Assembly: GCA_029856295.1 (NCBI GenBank)
Contig: JAHQWS010000331.1
Location: forward strand, 1-12,455
Length of the DNA: 12,455 nucleotides
Source: Promethearchaeia archaeon
GTDB taxonomy: Archaea; Asgardarchaeota; Lokiarchaeia; Sigyniarchaeales; SOKP01
Direction of reading: 5' to 3'
Part shown: positions 1-6,997 of the stretch, piece by piece
Position numbering within the stretch: the stretch's first letter is position 1
Layout of the letters: each line of letters begins with the position of its first letter
The notes under the pieces: generated by a model
The model's database searches: none
What the model was told of the DNA's origin: nothing
What the model saw: only the letters and a program-made list of their open reading frames with translations
Translations under genes and position numbers: made by a program

Positions 1-1173
1 AATTATTTGCAAGGAATGTTATCTAAAATTCAAATGGATAAAATAGCCTTGATATTTACGGATGTAGGTTCTAATCTTAGAGAATTAATTCCTATTATAA
101 AACAGAGAAAGGAACATTTTTATATTTTAGATCATCATGAAGTAGATGTGAATATTAATGATATAAATATTCCAGATAATTTATTTTTCGTAAATCCCAC
201 GACTGCAGGATACGACGGTTTGGATCACATAGCTGGCTCAACTTTAGCGTATATGTTTGCAAAAAAAATCAAACCTAAGCCAGTTAGAAAATTAGGATGG
301 TTGACAATTATTGGGATTGCAGGTGATACCTTAAGATCAACAGATAAACTCCAATCATTTAATCGAGAAGTTTATGAAGAATTATTAAATGAGGGTCTTA
401 TTGAAGATAAAGAAGGACTGATATTATTTGGAAGTATGTATGAATCGATAAAAAATGGTTTGAAATATTCAATACTTCCTTTTATTAAAGGATTAGGTGG
501 TGAAGAAGATGATATCATCAAACCCTTTTTAAAAGCTTTGCAAATAAACCAGAATAAAAGGGTTGTTGATTTAACCCCTATGGAAGTCCAAAAAATTCAG
601 GATGAAGGAAATTTCAATAGTTATGGACATTATGCTATTTTACCCCAAAAACAAGGGATACTCAAATTTGCTTTTGAACACGCTCTTTTATTAAATATAC
701 TATGCTTCAAAAATATTAATGCTGCCGTTTCAATGATTCAGCGAAAATCAACTACTTTTTATGCAAAGGGAATATATTATGAATATATTTTTAATTTAGT
801 TAAAAATTTAAGAACTTTAGTGACATTACCTCGTTATGAAACGAAAATGGCAATTTTTATTGAAGCCGGTAAAAGCATACCAGCATCTAATTGGTCAGAC
901 ACCGCTAGTTTTAGTATGGTAAATGAACTTCTTGATCCATATAAACTCTTATTCTTAGGCGATGAGGAGCACAAGAACCATACTATAAAGTTAAGCATTA
1001 GATGTACACGGAAATACTTAGCTGAACATGATGGTAATGGAGTAAACATGATAATACAAAAGATTAAAGAAGACTTAGGAGGTATGGGAGGAGGACATAA
1101 ATTAGCAGGCGGACTTCGTTTATCTAAACCATCATTTGACAGATTAAAAAAGAATGTTTCTAAATATATCTAA
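1..1173 (+). CDS. DHH-family phosphoesterase, RecJ/GAN-like (5' end missing)
   Basis: This is the C-terminal part of a RecJ-like phosphoesterase, a metal-dependent nuclease family; archaeal members (RecJ/GAN) degrade single-stranded nucleic acid and some bind the GINS/CMG replication complex. The frame is open at base 1 with no stop before it, so the true start lies outside the window; the TTG at base 7 is probably internal. Counting from that TTG, motif II is the Asp near residue 19 (FTDVGSN), motif III is ILDHHE at 40-45, and motif IV is GIAGDT near 103-108. The FVNPTTAGYDG stretch after DHH is typical of the family. The C-terminal DHHA1 domain has its GMGGGHKLAGG loop near 360-370. Motif I, the first Asp pair, must lie upstream. 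The exact subfamily and substrate (DNA, RNA or small nucleotide) cannot be fixed. DUF167 follows after 41 bases on the same strand. Confidence 0.88.
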   Translation, partial: NYLQGMLSKIQMDKIALIFTDVGSNLRELIPIIKQRKEHFYILDHHEVDVNINDINIPDNLFFVNPTTAGYDGLDHIAGSTLAYMFAKKIKPKPVRKLGWLTIIGIAGDTLRSTDKLQSFNREVYEELLNEGLIEDKEGLILFGSMYESIKNGLKYSILPFIKGLGGEEDDIIKPFLKALQINQNKRVVDLTPMEVQKIQDEGNFNSYGHYAILPQKQGILKFAFEHALLLNILCFKNINAAVSMIQRKSTTFYAKGIYYEYIFNLVKNLRTLVTLPRYETKMAIFIEAGKSIPASNWSDTASFSMVNELLDPYKLLFLGDEEHKNHTIKLSIRCTRKYLAEHDGNGVNMIIQKIKEDLGGMGGGHKLAGGLRLSKPSFDRLKKNVSKYI

Positions 1174-1214
1174 AATCTTATAAAACTCAGTTAAATGACA
1201 AATTTATCAAAAAA

Positions 1215-1511
1215 ATGGGATATATTGAAAGAAAATCTGACAAAATTTATTTCCTTCACTTAAATGTTAAGCCGAATTCCAAAAAGTTCAATATTATGGA
1301 GAATGGAAAAACTTTCACCATATATCTTCTCTCAAAGCCCGTTAAAAACAAGGCAAACAAAGAATTAGTTAACATCCTAAGAAAGAAATTAAATATCCCC
1401 TCAAATCAAGTCCAAATTGTATCAGGGCTGAAAAGTAATAATAAAATAATTAAGCTGGATTTTACTAAGAAGATAAATGAGGAGGAAATTATTAAAAAAT
1501 TAACCATTTGA
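1215..1511 (+). CDS. DUF167 / UPF0235 (YggU-like) family protein
   Basis: This 98-residue protein has the full length and signature of the DUF167 (YggU) family, small alpha/beta proteins found in all domains with no agreed function. Visible landmarks are the early strand ending in VKPNS (18-22), the central KANKEL segment (46-51) before an amphipathic helix, and IVSGLKSNNKIIK (68-80), equivalent to the family's conserved SG-x-x-S-x-x-K turn. The ATG at 1215 puts the N-terminus at the usual place. No Shine-Dalgarno sequence is evident. The gap to the upstream DHH gene is 41 bases, so the two are probably cotranscribed. The gene ends in TGA and converges on the TFS gene with 9 bases between the stops. 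Confidence 0.85.
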   Translation: MGYIERKSDKIYFLHLNVKPNSKKFNIMENGKTFTIYLLSKPVKNKANKELVNILRKKLNIPSNQVQIVSGLKSNNKIIKLDFTKKINEEEIIKKLTI

Positions 1512-1524
1512 TTAGTTTAACTAA
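1512..1524. repeat. 13-base perfect palindrome between convergent stops
   Basis: TTAGTT and AACTAA are perfect inverted arms around a single T, between the DUF167 stop (1509-1511) and the TFS stop (1521-1523). One effect is that a ribosome reading through the TFS TAG meets a TAA three codons on. The arms are too A/T-rich and the loop too short for a convincing terminator hairpin, so this is recorded as structure of unknown meaning. Confidence 0.3.
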
Positions 1525-1874
1525 CTTCCAATCTTTATATGGCGACCACATTTCAAACATATAATAAAGTGTGTCATACCTTCATCAGCACTTCTTGTTT
1601 GTCTCGTTTCCAGGTGTGCTTTATTATATCCACATGAAGGACACTTGAAATTTTTAATCGTGCTTTTTAAATTTTCTTCTTTCCAATTCATTACTTCTGA
1701 GAGATTTGTTACCTCATCTCTAATAGAATGTTCTATTTTTGTTTTCAGCTGGTAAGAATCCTTTTTCTCTTCTGCAAATGGTTTAATCGCACCACATTTA
1801 CATTTGAAAACTTTAATCCCATCTTTCTTAGAAGGAAGCATCATTCCTCCGCATTCATCGCAAAACTCCACCAT
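1521..1874 (-). CDS. tfs: Transcription factor S (TFIIS/Rpb9-like cleavage factor)
   Basis: Archaeal TFS enters the secondary channel of RNA polymerase and stimulates cleavage of the transcript in backtracked complexes. From the ATG at 1874 the protein is 117 residues, close to the family's usual 105-115. The N-terminal zinc ribbon has C5, C8, C25 and C27. The C-terminal ribbon has C78, C81, C106 and C109, with the catalytic loop RSADE at 94-98, so the acidic Asp-Glu pair needed for cleavage is intact. Two positions differ from the common pattern: Gly follows DE where Pro is usual, and the end reads CGRHIKIGS where an aromatic residue normally follows the last Cys-Gly. A GTG lies one codon upstream (1877), but the ATG is the simpler start. 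The stop is TAG. An inactive paralogue is unlikely because the DE pair is present. Confidence 0.93.
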   Translation of the reverse strand: MVEFCDECGGMMLPSKKDGIKVFKCKCGAIKPFAEEKKDSYQLKTKIEHSIRDEVTNLSEVMNWKEENLKSTIKNFKCPSCGYNKAHLETRQTRSADEGMTHFIICLKCGRHIKIGS

Positions 1875-1911
1875 CACTTATCAAACTCTAAATGTGCTTA
1901 AAATTTTTTCC

Positions 1912-1919
1912 TATATTTA
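1912..1919 (-). promoter_or_regulatory. Probable TATA box for TFS
   Basis: Read on the minus strand this is TAAATATA preceded by TCTTTT, about 40 bases before the TFS ATG. An archaeal start site some 25 bases downstream would leave a leader of roughly 15 bases. The region is A/T-rich, so the exact box is uncertain. Confidence 0.4.
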
Positions 1920-1958
1920 AAAGAAATAACATTCCTACAAAAAATTTTTTATCGTAAT

Positions 1959-2930
1959 TTAAAAACTTAAACCAAATAGTAGAGCACAAAATATTATTCC
2001 TGCTAAGATATCTGCTGTAGTTCCCGGATTCATTATACCCTTTTTAGATTGTAGAAGATCATCTAATTGTCTAATTAATAAGATCCCCTTTCCATTTGAT
2101 ATTCCTCCATGCATGAGAATTTCCCTAGCCTTACTTGAAACCATTTTGGCAGCATCTAATCCTGATTTTCTAGTAATTAATGTATCAGGATAGTCAGAAA
2201 GAATTTTTAGAAATGTATCTACCGTTGCCGCGTTAATATCTTTTGTTGAATTAAATTTCTCAAGATAATAGGGCAATCCTTCTTCCAAGATTATTCTAAA
2301 TCCCTGCGAGTATTCAAGGCTAATTGAATCGTAATCTTTAGAATGCTCAAATATTTTCTTGAGATTTATTTTATCTTTTTTTATATTTGTTAAAGAACCT
2401 TCGTCATAAATATCATATTTGTCTATTTTTCCAAGACCACCAGGATTACATACTTTTATGGCTTCATATAAATCAATAGTGTCTTCAACTGTAGAATCAT
2501 CAATTATTTTATTAATATTAACTTTAAAATCGTCAAAGCCCATTTTTTCCGTCTTTAAACATATCGCTGCGGCAGCTGCTAGAGGACCGAAAATTAAGAT
2601 ATGACCTAATAAAACATTTCCCCCTTTTTGCCATTTCATCATTTCTTTTGCAGCTTCTTTAAAGAAAAGCCCTATTTTTATGAAGCTATAGTTTTTTATT
2701 TTTATATTTGAATTAAGATAGACTCTTTGACATAAATCTCTAAAGTTGGGTTGAATTGATGCGATTCCTGCTAAAAAATGTTCAAATCTCGTGCTTTCAA
2801 AGTCTTTAGTTCTGTGTACATTTCCAGGCTTGGGCCAACCAGATAATTCTAATAAACTGGATAAAGTAATACATCTCATCAAGTCATCAATAGACTTGAT
2901 TTGCAAATTGAGATTTTCTTCAAAAGACAC
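1959..2930 (-). CDS. Triphosphoribosyl-dephospho-CoA synthase family (CitG/MdcB-like), archaeal type
   Basis: CitG and MdcB make 2'-(5''-triphosphoribosyl)-3'-dephospho-CoA, the precursor of the prosthetic group of citrate or malonate lyase, from ATP and dephospho-CoA. The 323-residue protein carries the family landmarks: PKPGNVHR (33-40, canonical PKPG), GNVLLGHILIFGPL (104-117, equivalent to the NTHKGAIF segment), a long divergent middle (130-240), DTLITRKSG (249-257) and the C-terminal NPGTTADILAG (301-311). No citrate-lyase or acyl-carrier gene is nearby, so the bacterial role is doubtful. Family members are known beside tetrahydromethanopterin genes in methylotrophs and in archaea, so a role in a pterin or other phosphoribosyl-type cofactor is possible but unproven. 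The start taken is GTG at 2930; an ATG at codon 18 (2879) also precedes all motifs. The upstream eL22-like gene is 59 bases away on the same strand. Confidence 0.78.
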   Translation of the reverse strand: MSFEENLNLQIKSIDDLMRCITLSSLLELSGWPKPGNVHRTKDFESTRFEHFLAGIASIQPNFRDLCQRVYLNSNIKIKNYSFIKIGLFFKEAAKEMMKWQKGGNVLLGHILIFGPLAAAAAICLKTEKMGFDDFKVNINKIIDDSTVEDTIDLYEAIKVCNPGGLGKIDKYDIYDEGSLTNIKKDKINLKKIFEHSKDYDSISLEYSQGFRIILEEGLPYYLEKFNSTKDINAATVDTFLKILSDYPDTLITRKSGLDAAKMVSSKAREILMHGGISNGKGILLIRQLDDLLQSKKGIMNPGTTADILAGIIFCALLFGLSF

Positions 2931-2989
2931 GTTTAAAATAAAATTATTAAATTATTTAATTATTATTAAGGAGTATTATTTTTATAAAA

Positions 2990-3301
2990 TTAATAATAAC
3001 TTAACTCTACCATCTTTTTCTCCTTAATCATATACCCATCCTTATCGAAATCTTTTAGTGCAATGGGTCTATAATCGCTGTTAATTCCTTTTTTGTGCAA
3101 AAACTTTTTAATCCGGAGCTTAATTGCTCTTTTAGATAGTTGTTTTGGTGCGGTTATATCAACTTCAAAACCTTCACGGTTAATATTTATCTGAGGCAAA
3201 GCTTCGGTCAAGTATCTCAGTAAATCAATAACTAATTGTTCACTCTTGAAACTTAAATCTTTAACGTCTAAATAGATTTGTTTTGTATTTAGTTCACTCA
3301 T
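2990..3301 (-). CDS. Putative ribosomal protein eL22 homologue
   Basis: The 103-residue basic protein resembles eukaryotic ribosomal protein eL22 (L22e) of the large subunit. The match I can trace by eye runs from an N-terminal strand (QIYLDV, 8-13), through a helix (about 19-34), to strand VDIT (47-50), then QLSKRAIKLRIKKFLHKKG (54-72), which parallels the eukaryotic PFSKRYLKYLTKKYLKKN segment, and SDYRPIALKDF (75-85) in place of the DWLRVVA strand. eL22 is absent from most archaea but has been reported in Lokiarchaeota. No acidic C-terminal tail of the eukaryotic kind is present. The ATG at 3301 starts MSELNTKQ. A/T boxes at about 3323-3340 lie 25-40 bases upstream and could be its TATA element, giving a very short leader. 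It diverges from the RuBisCO gene across 119 bases. No other family fits better, but the call rests on a short alignment. Confidence 0.62.
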   Translation of the reverse strand: MSELNTKQIYLDVKDLSFKSEQLVIDLLRYLTEALPQININREGFEVDITAPKQLSKRAIKLRIKKFLHKKGINSDYRPIALKDFDKDGYMIKEKKMVELSYY

Positions 3302-3363
3302 TATATAACCACTGTTTTTGATAATTAAATATGCTATAAAATTTTTATGGTTTCAAAACTATT

Positions 3364-3387
3364 TAGAATTATATATAGTAAATTCTA
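3364..3387 (+). promoter_or_regulatory. RuBisCO promoter: TATA box inside a perfect inverted repeat
   Basis: TAGAATT (3364-3370) and AATTCTA (3381-3387) are perfect 7-base inverted arms separated by 10 bases. Between them lies a strong TATA-like run, TTATATATA (3369-3377). A start site 25 bases downstream would fall near 3400, leaving a leader of about 20 bases before the ATG at 3421. The geometry fits an operator where a dimeric repressor would block TBP. The region also lies upstream of the divergent eL22-like gene. The TATA call is reasonable; the operator is inference. Confidence 0.45.
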
Positions 3388-3420
3388 CTTAAAAAATATT
3401 GATAGAACGAGCGATGTAAG

Positions 3421-4698
3421 ATGGTACATTATGTAGATAAGAATTATATGCCAAGTGATAAGGATCTAATTGCAATGTATTATGTTGAGAGGGCTCCTGA
3501 AGCCTGTCCAAATCTTGAGCAGGCTTGTGAAGAAATTGCAAAAGAAAGCTCTATAGGAACTTGGACAGATATTATAACTATGTCAAAAGAAATTGCAGAA
3601 AAGCTACGGCCCTCAGCTTATTATATCGATGAGGATAATCATATTGTAAAGATCGCATATACCCAAGACCTTTTTGAAGCGGGAAATATGTCTCAAATTT
3701 TAAGTGCAATTGCAGGAAACATTTATGGGATGAAGGCTCTTAAAAATTTACGATTACTCGATATTACTTTTCCTCAAGATATTGTTCATGCTTATCCCGG
3801 TCCTAAATTTGGAATTAAAGGAATTAGAAAACTTACAAAAATCGAAACAAGACCACTCTTAGGAACAATAGTCAAACCTAAAGTCGGGTTGAACGAGGTT
3901 GAACACGCAAAAGTATGTGGAGAGGCTTGGAGAGGAGGTCTAGATATTGTAAAAGATGATGAGAACTTAACTAGCATGAAATTTAATAGATTTGAAAAGA
4001 GAATTGAAGAAACTCTAAAGATTAGAGATAAGGTAGAAAATGAAACAGGAGAAAAGAAAATCTACATGCCCAATATAACGGCTCCTGTTAGTACTATGAA
4101 AAAAAGGGCTGATTTTGTAATTGATCATGGTGGTGAATATATTATGCTAGATATTTTAACTGTTGGATTTTCCGCCCTTCAAGAAATAAGAGATTATCTT
4201 GATAATAAAAACGTTGTAATTCATGCTCATCGAGCTATGCACGCTGCAATAACTCGAAAAAAGAAACATGGCATGACCATGCTAGCTTTAGCAAAAATTA
4301 TGAGGTTGTTAGGAATGGATCAACTCCATACGGGAACTATTGTAGGTAAAATGGAGGGTGGAAAACAAGAGGTGCTAGAAACAAATAGAGTTATTACCGA
4401 AAATAAAATTCAAGGAAACAACAAAACCTTACTTGATCAAGATTGGGGCAACATTAAACCCGTATTACCTGTCGCGTCTGGTGGGTTAAGTCCCTTACAT
4501 GTTCCTGAACTCATCCAAATCTTAGGAAAAGATATGATTTACCAATTTGGTGGGGGTTGTCATGGTCATCCAGATGGTACATTAGCAGGAGCTAAAGCGA
4601 TCAGACAAGCTGTTGATGCTATTTTAGAAGGCTCAACTTTGGAACATAAGGCTAAAACCAGCCCTGAATTAAGAAAAGCAATTGAAAAATGGAGTTAA
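3421..4698 (+). CDS. rbcL: Ribulose-1,5-bisphosphate carboxylase, form III (large subunit)
   Basis: RuBisCO adds CO2 to ribulose-1,5-bisphosphate and yields two 3-phosphoglycerate. In archaea, form III works in nucleotide-ribose salvage with AMP phosphorylase and R15P isomerase. The 425-residue length suits form III. Every active-site position I can map is kept: E42, T47-W48 and N100 in the N-terminal domain; K152 and K154 in VKPK; the carbamylated Lys motif at 178-181 (KDDE); H270-R271; H303; K310 on loop 6 (GKMEG); SGG at 353-355; GGG at 377-379. This argues against a RuBisCO-like form IV protein, which loses several of these. No small-subunit or phosphoribulokinase gene is in the window. 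The ATG at 3421 matches the expected N-terminus; no good Shine-Dalgarno site precedes it. The TAA stop overlaps the stop of the convergent PaaK-like gene. The split between III-a, III-b and III-c needs a tree. Confidence 0.96.
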   Translation: MVHYVDKNYMPSDKDLIAMYYVERAPEACPNLEQACEEIAKESSIGTWTDIITMSKEIAEKLRPSAYYIDEDNHIVKIAYTQDLFEAGNMSQILSAIAGNIYGMKALKNLRLLDITFPQDIVHAYPGPKFGIKGIRKLTKIETRPLLGTIVKPKVGLNEVEHAKVCGEAWRGGLDIVKDDENLTSMKFNRFEKRIEETLKIRDKVENETGEKKIYMPNITAPVSTMKKRADFVIDHGGEYIMLDILTVGFSALQEIRDYLDNKNVVIHAHRAMHAAITRKKKHGMTMLALAKIMRLLGMDQLHTGTIVGKMEGGKQEVLETNRVITENKIQGNNKTLLDQDWGNIKPVLPVASGGLSPLHVPELIQILGKDMIYQFGGGCHGHPDGTLAGAKAIRQAVDAILEGSTLEHKAKTSPELRKAIEKWS

Positions 4699-5912
4699 AA
4701 AGCTCCTTTCTCAAAATTTCTAATTTTATTATTATAAGGGTTTTCTTTTCTTAAATCTACAAATCGTTTACCTTTACGACTTAACATAGGGATAGAATCC
4801 TTTTCCGTATGTCTTACCAAATTAGGTGTAATAAATGTCTTCGAATATATAGCTTTCTTAATACTTAAGAAGTCTATATTACTCCCTTCTACATAAACTC
4901 TAATTGAATCAATGCCTTCATCGTCATCGATTATGAATAAATAATTATTAATATTTTTAAATGAATACATGGCATCATCAACAGCAAAAGGGCTAATTAA
5001 AGTTCCTTTTGCCTTAACTAAATCATCAATTCTCTCTTCAATATGAGAAATTAGAGGTGTTTTTTCCCCACAAGGACATGGCTCATCAAAAATATAACCC
5101 AAATCTCTTGATCTAAAACGAACTGCTAACGTCCCTGTCTTCGTAAGAGTAGTATATGTCAACTCTCCTTTTCCATTTTTTTCATCTAATACTTCTATTA
5201 AAACATCATCCGTCGGCCAATGAAAACCCAATTTTTCACTACACTCTGCTCCCGCCCCTACTTCTGTCAAACCATATCCGCAATAAATATCAATGTCCCA
5301 CAAATCTTCTATTAATTCGCGCTTTTTATTAGGTAAAGGCTCACCTAAACAATATGCTTTTTTAATAGAAAATTCACGAGGATCTTTTCCTCTATCACTT
5401 ATTAATCTGCCTAGTTTTAATAAAAATTGAGGAATGCCGATGAAAACTGAGGGATTAAATGTTTGAATTAAATTTAAATGTGCTTCAGCCGTTGAAAGTG
5501 TTCCAGCGGGTATTACCTTTCCACCTAAATTAATACTTCCATCATGTAAAACCATTCCACCAAAGAACATTCCATAAGGAGTTGAATTATAGAATATATC
5601 ATGCTTTGTTGCGCCAATTAACTGAAGACATTTAGTGTTTTGCCGTACATAAATATCCCAATCGTTTTTTGTAAACGCAACGATGGTCGGATTTCCTGAT
5701 GATCCAGATGTCGTATGATATTTAATTACATCGTTCGGTTTTGCTATGGCTTTTGTATAATCTTCATTTATGTGCTTTTTTGACACAGTTGGTAATTTAA
5801 GTAAATCTTCCTTGCTCTTTATGTCACTTCTATTGATACCATGTGATTTATAAAGATTTGCATATAAAGGTGTCTTAAATATTAAATCCATCGCTGATTC
5901 GAATTGATCCAT
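4695..5912 (-). CDS. Phenylacetate-CoA ligase (PaaK)-like adenylate-forming enzyme
   Basis: This 405-residue protein belongs to the PaaK group of acyl-adenylating enzymes (COG1541), which also contains coenzyme F390 synthetases. It probably activates a carboxylic acid with ATP and may pass it to CoA; the substrate is not readable. Motifs in order: a phosphate-binding loop TTSGSSGNPT (67-76); YGLTE (213-217); ECSEKLGFH (223-231) and CPCG (279-282), whose C224, H231, C279 and C281 could form the zinc site seen in some relatives; GELTYTTLTKTG (249-260); RFRSRDLG (265-272), with the ribose-binding Asp 270; a hinge ERIDDLVKAKG (293-303); and a C-terminal SRKGKRFVDLR with candidate catalytic Lys 380 or 382. 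It is slightly shorter than typical PaaK (about 430). It is the last gene of a minus-strand group, 86 bases after R15P isomerase. The ATG at 5912 gives a normal N-terminus; no ribosome-binding site is evident. Confidence 0.87.
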   Translation of the reverse strand: MDQFESAMDLIFKTPLYANLYKSHGINRSDIKSKEDLLKLPTVSKKHINEDYTKAIAKPNDVIKYHTTSGSSGNPTIVAFTKNDWDIYVRQNTKCLQLIGATKHDIFYNSTPYGMFFGGMVLHDGSINLGGKVIPAGTLSTAEAHLNLIQTFNPSVFIGIPQFLLKLGRLISDRGKDPREFSIKKAYCLGEPLPNKKRELIEDLWDIDIYCGYGLTEVGAGAECSEKLGFHWPTDDVLIEVLDEKNGKGELTYTTLTKTGTLAVRFRSRDLGYIFDEPCPCGEKTPLISHIEERIDDLVKAKGTLISPFAVDDAMYSFKNINNYLFIIDDDEGIDSIRVYVEGSNIDFLSIKKAIYSKTFITPNLVRHTEKDSIPMLSRKGKRFVDLRKENPYNNKIRNFEKGAF

Positions 5913-5998
5913 ATGTATGCAATATAATGATAAATAAAATTCTTTTCTAAAATAATCTGAATATCTTAAAGTAACTGAAAAATAAAGGAAAGATTATC

Positions 5999-6937
5999 TC
6001 ATTCAACCAATTCAGGATATATTTTAGCGAAATAATTTGGAACATGACTTGAGGCAAATATCCCAGCTTCGGTTATTAAACCATCTATATATCTTCTTCT
6101 TATAGTTTCAAAAGCCGGATTTAAAATTTGAATCCTCCCTTTTGGAGGATTTTCCCATATTTCTTTCGCGTCTCGCATTTCAATTTTTTCTAAAGTTCCT
6201 AAATTTGTTTCAGGGTTATACTTCAATAAGGGTGATGCTACATAGAAGGGAATATTTTCTTCATGAGCAACTAGGGCAAGTAATCTCGAACCAATTTTAT
6301 TCAAAACTGTACCTTCTGAAGTAATTGAGTCCGCCCCAATTAATATCACATCTACTTGAAAGTGTTTTATAGCCCATCTCATTGCACTATCAATTACATG
6401 AACTACTTCTATATCTGCCTCTAATAATTCATATACTGTTTTCCTTCCTTGTAGTCTCGGTTGTGTTTCTGTGTTTATAACTTTAAAGTTTTTGCCCTGT
6501 CTTCTCGCTTCTAAGAGTATAGCAGTAACTAATGATGAGTGGCAATGAGTCATAACTACAAATTCCCTATCAGCTTCAGGAATCCTACGGGCACCAATTT
6601 CAGCAATTTTTTTTTTTGAATTTAGGAGTAATTCATGATATTCATTTTTATAAGTTTCAATTTTTTCCGGGATATCTTCTAAACTACACTCATGTTTTTC
6701 CTTTTCTAATTTACTCATAATATATTTTAAACCATTCCTCATTGCGGGTTCTGTTGGTCTGGTATTAATCAAAATGTCTCTTGCTTTGTATAGATCATCC
6801 AAGCACCTGTCGATTTCATTATATTTCAATCTTTTGGCATAACTACTTAAATAATTTATCGCATTCATAGCTACATTAGTGGCACCCTGAATTTCTAAGG
6901 ATTTTATTCTTTCAGCATCTTTTACTAATTGGTCCAT
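5999..6937 (-). CDS. Ribose-1,5-bisphosphate isomerase (eIF2B-related)
   Basis: The enzyme converts ribose-1,5-bisphosphate, formed from AMP-derived ribose, into ribulose-1,5-bisphosphate, the RuBisCO substrate. The 312-residue protein has the helical N-terminal domain of the eIF2B alpha/beta/delta family, with INTRPTEPAMRNGL (57-70), and a Rossmann-like C-terminal half. THCHSS (130-135) supplies C132 and GADSIT (201-206) supplies D203, matching the Cys and Asp reported as catalytic in the Thermococcus enzyme. Other landmarks are NTETQPRLQGRKT (155-167), IDSAMRW (182-188), NKIGSRLLALVAHE (213-226) and YIDGLITEAG near 283-292. The alternatives are methylthioribose-1-phosphate isomerase or an eIF2B-like regulator; the RPT motif and the RuBisCO neighbour favour the R15P isomerase. 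GTGAG five bases before the ATG is a plausible Shine-Dalgarno site. The stop is TGA. Confidence 0.87.
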   Translation of the reverse strand: MDQLVKDAERIKSLEIQGATNVAMNAINYLSSYAKRLKYNEIDRCLDDLYKARDILINTRPTEPAMRNGLKYIMSKLEKEKHECSLEDIPEKIETYKNEYHELLLNSKKKIAEIGARRIPEADREFVVMTHCHSSLVTAILLEARRQGKNFKVINTETQPRLQGRKTVYELLEADIEVVHVIDSAMRWAIKHFQVDVILIGADSITSEGTVLNKIGSRLLALVAHEENIPFYVASPLLKYNPETNLGTLEKIEMRDAKEIWENPPKGRIQILNPAFETIRRRYIDGLITEAGIFASSHVPNYFAKIYPELVE

Positions 6938-6997
6938 TTTTACTCACTTTTTGAAGAATTAGAATTCATTTTATTAATATTATGAAAGTATGGAATT

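Noticed and set aside
834..1049. 71-codon minus-strand frame inside the DHH gene.
   Set aside because: It lies wholly opposite a conserved coding region and matches no family.
2419..3027. Two plus-strand frames (61 and 78 codons) opposite the CitG-like gene and its flank.
   Set aside because: They are antisense to a gene with clear motifs and have no recognisable features.
3792..3977. 61-codon minus-strand frame inside RuBisCO.
   Set aside because: It is antisense to the VKPK and KDDE active-site region; its openness follows from the coding strand.
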